In this document: one piece after another, positions 6,878-14,586 of the stretch
Numbering within the stretch: position 1 is the stretch's first letter
How the letters are laid out: each line of letters begins with the position of its first letter
Origin: a virus
DNA length: 64,000 nucleotides
Strand: one strand, 5' to 3'
IMG/VR virus record: IMGVR_UViG_3300028920_000001
Span: 312,001-376,000 of that record
Made by a program: the position numbers and the translations under genes
Notes under the pieces: generated by a model
What the model was told of the DNA's origin: nothing
Seen by the model: the letters and a program-made list of their open reading frames with translations, nothing else
Databases searched by the model: none

Positions 6878-7145
6878 CTAAGATGGTCATGATTTCTCCT
6901 TTAAATTCAAAATCTTGATCTTCACAAATTTTCATATCAAGGACGGTATTTGAGCCCATAGTAATTTGAACTGGAATTTGTAAAGAATTTGAATAATTTT
7001 GTGCTTTGAACTTAGGAAATTTTACAAGTTCTTCCATTAATTTATTAAAATATTCATTATTGATTTCAGCAATAGAATTGTCTGCAAAAATAATTTCAAA
7101 CATGTCATCAGACCACTGCTGAATATGAGTGATGACTTTATTCAT
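6858..7145 (-). CDS. Hypothetical protein
   Basis: The 95-residue acidic protein begins MNKVITHIQQWSDDMFEIIF. It has an alternating strand/helix pattern, as in a small alpha/beta fold, and ends in a hydrophobic strand (EIMTILVMILEF). It is convergent with the gene at 6563. No family recognised. Confidence 0.45.
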   Translation of the reverse strand: MNKVITHIQQWSDDMFEIIFADNSIAEINNEYFNKLMEELVKFPKFKAQNYSNSLQIPVQITMGSNTVLDMKICEDQDFEFKGEIMTILVMILEF

Positions 7146-7189
7146 ACTAAATAATACATGATTTAATCTTTAATTTTCGAATTTTAGAT

Positions 7190-7774
7190 ATGAAATCAAG
7201 GCAAGCAAGTATTAATGATATGCTGAAAAAATTCCTTGATTTATTAGATAACTCTGTTGAAAAGTATATATCTTCAAATCGGGAAAACATTGAAAGAAAA
7301 TTACGGTATAAGGCTCAGCAACATAAAGTTGAGCTTTCAGATGAACAAGTCAATAATGTACTCGAGTATTTAGGTGATTGGATAGATAAAAATTTGCAAT
7401 TGCCGGATGATCAAATTCAGAGATTAGTTAATTCCCTGGCTGAACCAGCTAAATTACGTGATTTAATCGAAAAAGCTTTGAATGATGAAATTTATACTTT
7501 GAAACAAGAACGGGGCATGGTATCTCAAGCGTCTTTATGCTATATGGCAGCTCGGATTGCTGGAGCAGAAGGAACTGAACCTGATAAAGAGAAATTTAGA
7601 CAATCTCTTAAGACATTGGATGAATTAGCAGATGATGTTATGTCTGCAGCAGAAAATATAAAATCATTGGTTGAATACGCTAAAAGGCGCGCTCCGCAGG
7701 CTAAATGGCAGGAATTTATTGATGGTAATATAGCTAAATATACTGAATTGAAAAAAATAATGCAAATTAACTAA
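7190..7774 (+). CDS. Helical hypothetical protein with an internal MAARIAGAE motif
   Basis: The 194-residue, almost entirely helical, highly charged protein is probably coiled-coil in its first 90 residues (ENIERKLRYKAQQHKVEL). Near residue 110 it contains CYMAARIAGAEGTEPDK, a copy of the IAxRIA-type motif found at the N-termini of several neighbours. Two functional segments might be joined there or separated by cleavage. It shares its last four bases with the convergent gene. No family recognised. Confidence 0.5.
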   Translation: MKSRQASINDMLKKFLDLLDNSVEKYISSNRENIERKLRYKAQQHKVELSDEQVNNVLEYLGDWIDKNLQLPDDQIQRLVNSLAEPAKLRDLIEKALNDEIYTLKQERGMVSQASLCYMAARIAGAEGTEPDKEKFRQSLKTLDELADDVMSAAENIKSLVEYAKRRAPQAKWQEFIDGNIAKYTELKKIMQIN

Positions 7775-8349
7775 AAAGGTGCATCTTCATCAGGTCGAAT
7801 TGAAGTAAGTTCATCTTTTTCAATTTCTCTCCAACGTTTATTACAAGCTTTTACCCATTTAGCAGCTCGAGTCATTACTTCGATTCCTTCTTGTTCTATG
7901 TCTTTGCCATTTTCTTTAGTATTGAGATAACGATTAGTGGCCTTTCCTAATCTCCATAGACTTCGAAGTAAATCAGGTGGAACAAAGATGAATCCTCGTT
8001 CTCGTAATTTATTTAAAATGTCATCTAAATTATCTACTTGTTGATTCTCTTTATCAATTTTATCAATTTTCTTTTTTAATCTTTGTAAGCATTCGATTAC
8101 ATTTTCTTTGGTATGAATTTCATCTTCTAACCAATCATCAAGTCCGAATAAATTGGGGACATTGAGATCTGAAGTTATTTCATCTAAAATGGTATTCTTG
8201 TCTTGGCTAGACTTTGTGAATTTATCAATTACTTTTTCCAATAGAGTGTCTTTGGCCAGAGGTTTTTGGCAAGTAGATATAAATTCAATTATTTTTTGAA
8301 GGACATCCCTTAATTGAAATAATTCTGCACAGTTATAATCACGGAACAT
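7771..8349 (-). CDS. Helical hypothetical protein
   Basis: The 192-residue protein is rich in long charged helices (ECLQRLKKKIDKIDKENQQV is a likely coiled coil) and contains a proline-rich turn (FIFVPPDLLRSLWRLGKATN). It has no signal, membrane segment or recognised domain. It is convergent with the helical gene at 7190, with a four-base stop overlap. The two could be partners, but the sequence does not show this. Confidence 0.45.
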   Translation of the reverse strand: MFRDYNCAELFQLRDVLQKIIEFISTCQKPLAKDTLLEKVIDKFTKSSQDKNTILDEITSDLNVPNLFGLDDWLEDEIHTKENVIECLQRLKKKIDKIDKENQQVDNLDDILNKLRERGFIFVPPDLLRSLWRLGKATNRYLNTKENGKDIEQEGIEVMTRAAKWVKACNKRWREIEKDELTSIRPDEDAPF

Positions 8350-8417
8350 ACTGAATTTTACGTTTGAATTATGGAAACGATCTATTAAATGATATAATTA
8401 TTTTGAGAACTATTTAT

Positions 8418-8609
8418 ATGAATTTATCTAAAATAGCAATTCGAATTGCAGGTTTGACTCAGCCTCTATCTGAACGTCCTGACTACGGGAGTCGTGAGTC
8501 TTCTCGAGGCTGTCCTAAATGCGGATTTGTTAAGGGAAATAATGGTGAAATCTATGATCCTACTTATCCCTGTCCTGGTTGTGGTAATGGTGGTGTAAAA
8601 TCTGGTTGA
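8418..8609 (+). CDS. Small zinc-ribbon protein with the MNLSKIAIRIAG start
   Basis: The frame is open from 8364, but the ATG beginning MNLSKIAIRIAG is the better start, because it matches MNLSRIAKKIAE of the gene starting at 5689. The 63-residue product has two zinc-knuckle pairs, CPKC and CPGC, 24 residues apart, after a Gly/Ser/Arg-rich linker. It may be a single zinc ribbon carrying the shared tag. A TATAAT at 8393-8398 could be its -10 box. Confidence 0.55.
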   Translation: MNLSKIAIRIAGLTQPLSERPDYGSRESSRGCPKCGFVKGNNGEIYDPTYPCPGCGNGGVKSG

Positions 8610-8633
8610 AAATAATATTAATCTTTTTATAAT
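8606..8633 (+). promoter_or_regulatory. Sigma70-like promoter for the virion-type gene at 8684
   Basis: TTGAAA (8606-8611) and TATAAT (8628-8633) are separated by 16 bases. Transcription would start near 8640, leaving a leader of about 44 bases that includes the hairpin at 8659-8677. This is one of the best host-type promoter matches seen in the window. Confidence 0.5.
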
Positions 8634-8658
8634 CAGATCTTCGTTCATCTAGTAGAGT

Positions 8659-8677
8659 ACTCCTAGATGATAGGAGT
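8659..8677 (+). promoter_or_regulatory. Hairpin that buries the Shine-Dalgarno of the gene at 8684
   Basis: ACTCCTA (8659-8665) and TAGGAGT (8671-8677) form a perfect 7-bp stem with the five-base loop GATGA. The ribosome site AGGAG (8672-8676), seven bases from the ATG, is entirely in the 3' arm. Pairing would block initiation until it is melted, displaced or absent from a shorter transcript. Confidence 0.5.
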
Positions 8678-8683
8678 CCAACA

Positions 8684-9700
8684 ATGGCTGAGATGATAAA
8701 ATGGAAGAGGGGTCAATTTTTCACTTTTTACGCTCAGATGAAGATCCGAGTGGGAGGATTGAACGGCCAGCCGGATATTGAAATTGCGGCTGGAGATGAA
8801 TTTGAATATGATGGTAGCATTTGTAAATATGCAGGTGCTGAATATCCTCAGCAAGGGCTCCGAGGGGCCGTTCGAGAGGGTTGGGCTACTACTGAGGAGG
8901 ATGCCGGGATTCCTGAAGGTAGGACTGCGGCTCGAAATGTAGCAGAGGCTCAATCTGTGAATCGAGATCTGAGTCGGGTTCAACGTCGTTCGGCCGCTCA
9001 GCCTATTGAGCAAGATTCTTTAGACGAAGAAACTGTTTTAGAAATTGGAGATCGGGAAGCTGCGATGGACCCTGTCACTCGTAAGGGCCATCTGACAGCT
9101 AGGGACAATCGTGGTCGTCAACTTAGGTCGGCTCGAGGAATGGAAATCGAGCAAAGTGACTTGGATGAACAGGACCATACCCCTATTTCACCTATCAAAT
9201 CACCTGCGAAGATTAAGGTAGATGTTACTGCTAATCCTAATGCGGCCCGGGACATCGAGATGCGATCTGTGGATCAAGGATATGGCCGATATGCAGGTAA
9301 GAAACCGGGTCGTTCGAATGTAATTGTAAGGGAGGGAGTTGAGATCCGAACTGACGTAAGGGGCGACTCCGCAATTGGTGGCGAAGAGACTGGAACGGTA
9401 GTTAGTCCGGTCCGTAACGTTTCCCAGAGGAAAGCTAAGATGGATAAAGAGAATAACAAGAAGCCCGTTAAGAAAGCCTCCAAGAAGAACCAGGGTATGT
9501 CCCCCAAACTTCAAAAGGCCGTCGAGCTTTATGCTGATTTCCCTCGTGATTGGAATTTCTTTGGGAAGACTGAAGAAAAGATCGCCAAGCTCAAGGAAAT
9601 CAGCCCTGACGCTGAGTTGCTGAATGCTCTATACGCTTCTGAAAGCAAATCAACTAAGGAAGCTCTGAAGAAAGCTTATCCAAAGCACTCCTTTTCCTGA
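8684..9700 (+). CDS. Probable virion-associated protein, conserved N-terminal domain and basic linker
   Basis: The 338-residue protein begins with a compact beta domain (KWKRGQFFTFYAQMKIRVGG and GDEFEYDGSICKYAGAEY) of about 70 residues, then a long low-complexity charged region, a Lys-rich stretch (KENNKKPVKKASKKNQG) and a C-terminal helical domain (LYADFPRDWNFFGKTEEKIA). GC content is higher than in the accessory genes around it, as in the other likely virion genes here. The ribosome site AGGAG is good but lies in a hairpin. I do not know the family; a head or tail accessory protein is an inference from location. Confidence 0.55.
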   Translation: MAEMIKWKRGQFFTFYAQMKIRVGGLNGQPDIEIAAGDEFEYDGSICKYAGAEYPQQGLRGAVREGWATTEEDAGIPEGRTAARNVAEAQSVNRDLSRVQRRSAAQPIEQDSLDEETVLEIGDREAAMDPVTRKGHLTARDNRGRQLRSARGMEIEQSDLDEQDHTPISPIKSPAKIKVDVTANPNAARDIEMRSVDQGYGRYAGKKPGRSNVIVREGVEIRTDVRGDSAIGGEETGTVVSPVRNVSQRKAKMDKENNKKPVKKASKKNQGMSPKLQKAVELYADFPRDWNFFGKTEEKIAKLKEISPDAELLNALYASESKSTKEALKKAYPKHSFS

Positions 9701-9714
9701 TTTCAAGCTTTGAT

Positions 9715-10089
9715 GTGGCGGTCCTATTGATGCAGTATAGGACCGCCACTGGGGCAACTATATATCTTCAGGAGGAGCTTTCTACATCGAGACTTCATAC
9801 TGAAAATATAAAGCATTTAATTGTTAGAGCTTATGATTTAATTAACGCCAGTGAGAATCGAGACCACTTTTTTGCTGTGGCTGGCGATATCATTTATTCA
9901 CTTCCTCGAGAAGTTGAAGCGCTGGAACGTTCACTTAATGCTAGCGCAATGGCGGTCAATAAAATTGATTATGAAGAATTGCGCCAAGCCTTAAGACCTG
10001 ATAAAATAGATGAGTTGGAGCGAGTTTTAGATGATGTCCGACTCAAAATCCCAAGACGTACAGGTAAACTCCCAGTCATTGAAGAATAA
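9715..10089 (+). CDS. Hypothetical protein
   Basis: The GTG start, or an ATG five codons later (LLMQYRTATG), gives about 120 residues. A short strand region (RTATGATIYLQEEL) is followed by helices (ENIKHLIVRAYDLINA and IDYEELRQALRPDKIDELER). The last 59 bases overlap the upstream-most start of the nuclease fusion gene, suggesting that the nuclease gene was inserted right at its end. Function unknown; probably part of the structural gene cluster. Confidence 0.5.
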   Translation: MAVLLMQYRTATGATIYLQEELSTSRLHTENIKHLIVRAYDLINASENRDHFFAVAGDIIYSLPREVEALERSLNASAMAVNKIDYEELRQALRPDKIDELERVLDDVRLKIPRRTGKLPVIEE

Positions 10090-11518
10090 TTATCTGGATT
10101 ATATTATTGGTGAGTATGATAAAATCACAGATAGAACTATTGTAATTGCAAAGTGCAAATTTTGTGGGTCTCATTGTGAAATTAAAGTAAAGAATTTAAA
10201 AGCAATTATTCGTAGTAAACATATTTTTCAATGCAGAAGTTGTTCAATTAAGGCACTATGGAAGAAACCTGAGTATATAAGTAAAATTAGGCAAACTCAA
10301 ATAGCAGTATGGTCTGATTCTGAAACTAAGGATAAAATTTCATATAAGTCAAAGCTTGTATGGCAGGACGCTGAATATAGGAAAAAACAAGAAGAAATTC
10401 ATTCGGATCCAGAGTATCTTAATAAAACTGCAGATTATTCTAGAAAATTATGGGAAAGAAATGGATTTAGGAGGAATCAAGAAAAAATAAGGTCTGATCC
10501 AGAATGGTTAAAAGAGCATGCCGAGCGTTCTCGTAAATTATGGAAGGATCAGATTTATAAAATTAAGCAAAGTAAAGCTAGATTAGAATGGTTAAATACC
10601 TGTAAAGATTCAGGGATTGAGAGAACAACGCAATCTTTGTTACACTTATTGGGTGTTGAATTCAAAATTCATTATCAAATTGGTCATTATGAATTTGATA
10701 TTTTTGTCTCCTCTCATAATTTATTAATTGAATGTCAAGGAGAATACTGGCATAGTACGAAACAAGCTAAACGACGGGATGCTGCCAAGGCTTCTTATAT
10801 CCATGAATATTTTCCTGATTATAGAATACTATATCTATATGAGAGAGAATTTTTAAATCCTAATTTAGTGAAACAAAAATTAGAGCAAGCATTACATCGA
10901 ATAAGTCCTGATATTAAAATTCAACATTTCGATTTAAATTCAGTTACGATTATGAAATTATCTGTTAAAAATAAATTACAAAAATCTTTTTATTCAGAGC
11001 CTGAAGAATTTCTTCAATCATTTCATTATGCGGGCTTTGGAAGATCAGCTAAAGTAATTTACGGGGCTTATTTAGGTGATAAGTTAACTGCTGTATGTAA
11101 ATTTTCTAGGATTATACGGCAAGAAGTTGCTACGTCTATGAAATTAAAGCCATCAGAAGTCCTGGAATTAGATAGGTTTTGTATTCATCCGGAATATCAA
11201 AAGAAGAATTTCGCCTCTTGGTTTATTTCTCGTTGTTCTAAATTAATATTTCAAGAATATGAAATTAAATGTCTGGTGTCATTTGCTGATTTAACATTTG
11301 GGCACACTGGGATTATTTACAAGGCTGCTAATTGGGAAGAGATAGGAAAGATTCGACCTGATTATTATTATGTCTCAGAGGATGGATTTATTCTTCATAA
11401 GAAAACTTTGTATAATCGAGCTCGAAAAATGGGTATGACCGAACGGAAATATGTAGAAGAATATAAATATACTAGGACTTATGGGAAAGGAAAAATTAAA
11501 TATATTCTAAAACGCTAA
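10031..11518 (+). CDS. PD-(D/E)XK/Vsr-like nuclease fused to a Mom-like acetyltransferase-fold domain
   Basis: The 495-residue protein has four parts. (1) A zinc ribbon (CKFCGSHC near 42, CRSCS near 68). (2) Short helical repeats, each ending in a Trp or SRKLW-type motif (DYSRKLW, ERSRKLW), as in modular DNA-binding regions of homing enzymes. (3) A nuclease core around 195-290 with HYEFDIFVSSHNLLIECQGE: D, then E-x-Q with the following EYWHS, as in Vsr and PD-(D/E)XK homing nucleases. (4) A C-terminal 170-residue domain with VLELDRFCIHPEYQKKNFAS, KCLVSFADLTFGHTGIIYKA and KKTLYNRARKMGMTE. Part 4 resembles phage Mu Mom (ELNRM, then SFAD and a G-T-I-Y-R-A segment), a GNAT-fold DNA adenine-modifying protein. 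The start is ATG 10031 or TTG 10079. The gene at 40348 shares part 4 only. Confidence 0.7.
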   Translation: MMSDSKSQDVQVNSQSLKNNYLDYIIGEYDKITDRTIVIAKCKFCGSHCEIKVKNLKAIIRSKHIFQCRSCSIKALWKKPEYISKIRQTQIAVWSDSETKDKISYKSKLVWQDAEYRKKQEEIHSDPEYLNKTADYSRKLWERNGFRRNQEKIRSDPEWLKEHAERSRKLWKDQIYKIKQSKARLEWLNTCKDSGIERTTQSLLHLLGVEFKIHYQIGHYEFDIFVSSHNLLIECQGEYWHSTKQAKRRDAAKASYIHEYFPDYRILYLYEREFLNPNLVKQKLEQALHRISPDIKIQHFDLNSVTIMKLSVKNKLQKSFYSEPEEFLQSFHYAGFGRSAKVIYGAYLGDKLTAVCKFSRIIRQEVATSMKLKPSEVLELDRFCIHPEYQKKNFASWFISRCSKLIFQEYEIKCLVSFADLTFGHTGIIYKAANWEEIGKIRPDYYYVSEDGFILHKKTLYNRARKMGMTERKYVEEYKYTRTYGKGKIKYILKR

Positions 11519-11533
11519 TACTTAATATGTAAT

Positions 11534-12808
11534 ATGAGTGACGATATTCATGGCTTTATTTTAAGTGAAGCCGCACTTTATTCATTTAAAGCTCAGGATG
11601 TATTTCCTGACTTAATTAGTTTCTGTGCTGCTATTCCGGATCATTTACGACCGTTATTTTTAATTCCAATTCAACTTGATACTAATTCTGATGTTCCCTA
11701 CGGGAATTTGGCTTCCGTGGCTTCTAGAGTGGCTTCATATACTTATATGGATGGTATGCACAATGCTACTCCAGAAGGGGAACTATTTAGCTATCAAACC
11801 TTTGTTTATGACGAAGATGAACCACCTTTAATTCCTAGTTCTGAACCTGGTTCAATTCACAATAAAGATACTGGTCCAACTAAAACGCATCATCAAGAGG
11901 ATCCTGAGGAGGACGAGAATATTCAAGTTCCAACTGATACTTCATATATGTCAGATGTGGATATGACCCAATATTGGGATTATCCATATCGAAGTGAAGA
12001 ACAACCTCGTCACTCTTCAATTATGATTGCTGCTCGTTCTTTAGCTCGGAGAGTTGCCCTTAAAACTGAACAGCTTGAGACTAAGGCTCCGGAAGAAATT
12101 CAAGATCGGGCTGAGACTTGTTTGGTCAATTTTATTTCTTATGATAAGAGGGGTCGAGTTTTTACTTTTGAAGTAAATTGTGGAAATGTTCCTCGGACGG
12201 TTAGAGCAGCCATGTCAGATATTGATCATGTTGCTTTGACGTGTAATTGTCCGTTTTGGCAATACGGTGGTCCTGAATTTCATGCTAAAGAGAACCGTTA
12301 TCTTTTAGGTCCTCCTCGGGGAACTGCTACTCCTCCTGATATTCGAGATCCAGATAGAAAATTTTTTCTTTGTAAACATGCTTATGCTGTTTTAGCTCGC
12401 CTTGATCATTTTGTAGAACGAATTGTTGAGGAGAATTGGGACTTGGATGATGCAGAATTACTAGAAATAATTGATAAAGAATGGGATAAACTTGAGCCTA
12501 CTGCTCAGATTGATCTTGATGAAGCTATAGAGGAAGAACCCGAAATAGAGGAAATAGAAGAAGAGCCTGAGGGGGCTGAAGAAGAGCCTGAAGAGGCTGA
12601 GGCTGAGGTTGAAGAAGAGTCTGAAGAGCCTGAGGTTGAAGAAGAGCCTGAGGAGGCTGAGGCTGAAGAGCCTGAGGAGGCTGAGGAGGCTGAGCCTGAG
12701 GAGGCTGAGGCTGAGGCTGAAGAGCCTGAGGAGGCTGAGGCTGAAGAGCCTGAGGAGGCTGAGGCTGAAGAGCCTGAGGCTGAAGAAGAGGAAGAAAAAG
12801 AAAAATAG
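11534..12808 (+). CDS. SWIM-like zinc-finger protein with acidic repeat tail
   Basis: This 424-residue protein has a central CxC...CxH motif: LTCNCPFWQYGGPEF near residue 236 and FFLCKHAYAVLARL near 281, spaced as in an enlarged SWIM zinc finger, usually a DNA- or protein-binding module. IMIAARSLARRVALK near 165 and LASVASRVASY near 58 are internal matches to the recurrent IAxRIA motif. The last 90 residues are almost only Glu, Ala and Pro, encoded by tandem DNA repeats. I recall similar C-P-x-W...C-K-H proteins from large phages, function unknown. A virion or assembly role is inferred from its position among structural genes. Confidence 0.6.
   Translation: MSDDIHGFILSEAALYSFKAQDVFPDLISFCAAIPDHLRPLFLIPIQLDTNSDVPYGNLASVASRVASYTYMDGMHNATPEGELFSYQTFVYDEDEPPLIPSSEPGSIHNKDTGPTKTHHQEDPEEDENIQVPTDTSYMSDVDMTQYWDYPYRSEEQPRHSSIMIAARSLARRVALKTEQLETKAPEEIQDRAETCLVNFISYDKRGRVFTFEVNCGNVPRTVRAAMSDIDHVALTCNCPFWQYGGPEFHAKENRYLLGPPRGTATPPDIRDPDRKFFLCKHAYAVLARLDHFVERIVEENWDLDDAELLEIIDKEWDKLEPTAQIDLDEAIEEEPEIEEIEEEPEGAEEEPEEAEAEVEEESEEPEVEEEPEEAEAEEPEEAEEAEPEEAEAEAEEPEEAEAEEPEEAEAEEPEAEEEEEKEK
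12537..12792 (+). repeat. Tandem DNA repeats encoding an acidic Glu/Ala/Pro tail
   Basis: About 255 bases built from variations on a 24-base unit containing GCTGAAGAGCCTGAGGAG, with six-base (GAGGCT) subunits. Several copies are perfect (for example at 12715-12740 and 12742-12767). Such repeats expand and contract by slippage, so the length of the acidic tail probably varies between isolates. Confidence 0.8.
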
Positions 12809-12819
12809 TATAGTGATAT

Positions 12820-13236
12820 ATGTTATATGATTATGAATGTACTAAATGTGGGAATATTCAAGAAGAAGAAGCTAGGGTAGCTGAATTTAAAGAATTTGAG
12901 CCTACCTGCAATGAATGTGGGGGTAAATGTAAATATCATTTTACCCCAACTGTGATTCAGTTTGCTTTAAAAGATGGCCCATCTGGATCTTGGCCATCTA
13001 AGGGAAACAGATTTAAAAATTATCGAGCTAAGCAGAGCGAGGCGGTTAAAAAGCGTCAACGTGAAAGATATGGGGGTGGTAATAAATTAATTCCGAATTA
13101 TAGAGGCCAACGGACCGAAGATTGGCGGGAAGCTCAATCTATGGCTATGCAAGATAAAGATAATCCTGATTCTTTAGCGACTGCATCTACTTATAACGAA
13201 CAAATCAACAAAGAGAAGGCCGCTAAAGCTAAATAG
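12820..13236 (+). CDS. FmdB-type zinc-ribbon protein, copy 1
   Basis: The 138 residues start with the putative-regulator FmdB/CxxC zinc ribbon: MLYDYECTKCGNIQEEE, then PTCNECGGKCKYHF, followed by a phage-type extension (FALKDGPSGSWPSKGNRFKN) and a basic helical tail. The family binds zinc; its role in phages is unknown. A second copy lies at 50432. Both are preceded by the identical 12-mer AAATAGTATAGT, which contains the stop of the preceding gene. Here it lies five bases before the ATG. Confidence 0.75.
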   Translation: MLYDYECTKCGNIQEEEARVAEFKEFEPTCNECGGKCKYHFTPTVIQFALKDGPSGSWPSKGNRFKNYRAKQSEAVKKRQRERYGGGNKLIPNYRGQRTEDWREAQSMAMQDKDNPDSLATASTYNEQINKEKAAKAK

Positions 13237-13250
13237 TTTAATTCCCAGGC

Positions 13251-13257
13251 CTTTAAT
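13251..13257 (+). promoter_or_regulatory. CTTTAAT box (candidate late promoter element)
   Basis: CTTTAAT lies 18 bases before the ATG at 13275 in a 38-base gap between virion-type genes. The same heptamer occurs upstream of the starts at 14005, 47965 and, on the minus strand, 62364. It could be a phage late promoter element. The sequence is short and AT-rich, so chance matches are expected. Confidence 0.25.
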
Positions 13258-13274
13258 TTCTCAGTAAATCCGAG

Positions 13275-13964
13275 ATGCCTCGATCTATATCTGTAACTCG
13301 TCGTAAGCCAGATTTAATTGATTTGTTCGTTGAGAAACGAGCAGGTGTGACTGGGTTCCAGTTTTCTGTAGCTGCTAATTTTGACTCTGCTTTAACTGTT
13401 TTTCAGGAAATACCAATTTATGGATATGCTTCCCCTTCAGTTATAGGAAACGCTACTATTAATAAGTATGCTGGGGCGATAGGCAATCAGTATCGGAATA
13501 AAACTCGGTTTGTATTTGCTCCGTCTGATTATACTGCGTCTGTTGCTGCGATGCGCGATGATAAGCCTATATATTTAAGTATTAAACAGCGAAATGCTGA
13601 TGGTAGTTTAGGTGCCGCTGAAGCATTACATATGATTGTGCCTCCTCCATGGCCTGGTCGCCGGCCGATCATGTTACGTGGAACAGTTCCACTTGGTGCT
13701 AATATAGCAGCTTCTTTGGAAATCCAGCTTCCTATGTCTTGTTATGATTGGGAGATTCAAAATGGCGGAGCTGCTGATATGTATATTGCTTTTGAGCGGG
13801 GTGTAGGAACTACAACAGATCCGGAATTCAGACTACCTCCTGCTACTTCAGTATTTAGGAGTTTAGAGCAGTACGCAACTAATATTTCTCAAATATTTTT
13901 GCGGGGAGCCGGTGCTAGCACAATAATTGATGGAATATTTACGGCACGTAATGAAGAACTTTAA
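13275..13964 (+). CDS. Probable virion protein
   Basis: The 229-residue protein is almost entirely beta-rich, with many small residues and no charged coiled coil: for example GFQFSVAANFDSALTVFQEI, PIYLSIKQRNADG and SLEIQLPMSCYDWEIQNGGA. Predicted strands and a C-terminal FLRGAGASTIIDG segment fit a jelly-roll-like decoration or tail protein. It is the first of three consecutive structural-type genes. I do not recognise the family. Confidence 0.5.
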   Translation: MPRSISVTRRKPDLIDLFVEKRAGVTGFQFSVAANFDSALTVFQEIPIYGYASPSVIGNATINKYAGAIGNQYRNKTRFVFAPSDYTASVAAMRDDKPIYLSIKQRNADGSLGAAEALHMIVPPPWPGRRPIMLRGTVPLGANIAASLEIQLPMSCYDWEIQNGGAADMYIAFERGVGTTTDPEFRLPPATSVFRSLEQYATNISQIFLRGAGASTIIDGIFTARNEEL

Positions 13965-13972
13965 TTGTGGCT

Positions 13973-13997
13973 CTTTAATTGAGGTCCTAATTTAGGA
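13973..13997 (+). promoter_or_regulatory. CTTTAAT box followed by a hairpin covering the Shine-Dalgarno
   Basis: CTTTAAT is at 13973-13979. TCCTA (13985-13989) and TAGGA (13993-13997) form a 5-bp stem, and the AGGAG ribosome site (13994-13998 region) lies in the 3' arm, 8 bases before the ATG at 14005. A transcript starting six to eight bases after the box would lack part of the 5' arm and so expose the site. Confidence 0.35.
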
Positions 13998-14004
13998 GAA
14001 TTTC

Positions 14005-14568
14005 ATGGCTATCACCTATCTCAGAGTTGTAAACGAGCAGACTCTTAACCGCAGCATCTTGCTGGATAAAATTGATCGTGCTCAGGGAAATTTTGAGGGA
14101 TATGCTCAGAGAGTAAGGCATAAGGAACAAATTTATGTTCCTTATTCGAATCCACTTGATGCAAATGTCAAGGGATATTCTGACTTAATTGCCGGTGATC
14201 AAGTTTTAATGCAAGCTGAACCTGAAGGCAGTATTGGTGGATTGGTGGCAGCTGGTAAGCTTTCAGCTGCTTTGGTTAGCTCGACATTGGTAGCCACTCC
14301 TACTTTGACTAATGCTCAAGCCAATACTCCTGCTGGTAGCTCAACCTATACTGGGACTACATTTTTATCAGTTTCTCCTGATATCACTTATCTTGAATTG
14401 ACTAATGCAGGTGGCGGTATTCAGGTGATTGATGAAACATCATTTACTACTCATACAGCTACTTCTATTGTTATCCCTGATGCCAGTGTAACCGGTACAC
14501 CTGTTGCTGGTTGGAAGGCCAGGATTTTTGCGAACTCCAAGTGGAGTAACCAGTTCACGCTTGTCTAA
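14005..14568 (+). CDS. Probable virion protein with Ig-like second half
   Basis: The TAGGAG ribosome site supports this start. The 187 residues have a helical/extended N-terminal half (LDKIDRAQGNFEGYAQRVRH) and a beta-sandwich-like C-terminal half rich in Thr, Ser and Gly (TFLSVSPDITYLELTNAGGG, then TSIVIPDASVTG), reminiscent of TIG/IPT-type phage domains. It lies in line with the genes on both sides. A head or tail surface protein is likely; the family is not recognised. Confidence 0.5.
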   Translation: MAITYLRVVNEQTLNRSILLDKIDRAQGNFEGYAQRVRHKEQIYVPYSNPLDANVKGYSDLIAGDQVLMQAEPEGSIGGLVAAGKLSAALVSSTLVATPTLTNAQANTPAGSSTYTGTTFLSVSPDITYLELTNAGGGIQVIDETSFTTHTATSIVIPDASVTGTPVAGWKARIFANSKWSNQFTLV

Positions 14569-14586
14569 GAGACAGAGGAGAATACA

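Noticed and set aside
12609-12830. Basic Leu/Arg/Lys-rich frame over the acidic repeat
   Set aside because: It is the frame-shifted reading of the Glu/Ala/Pro repeat and has no start signal of its own.
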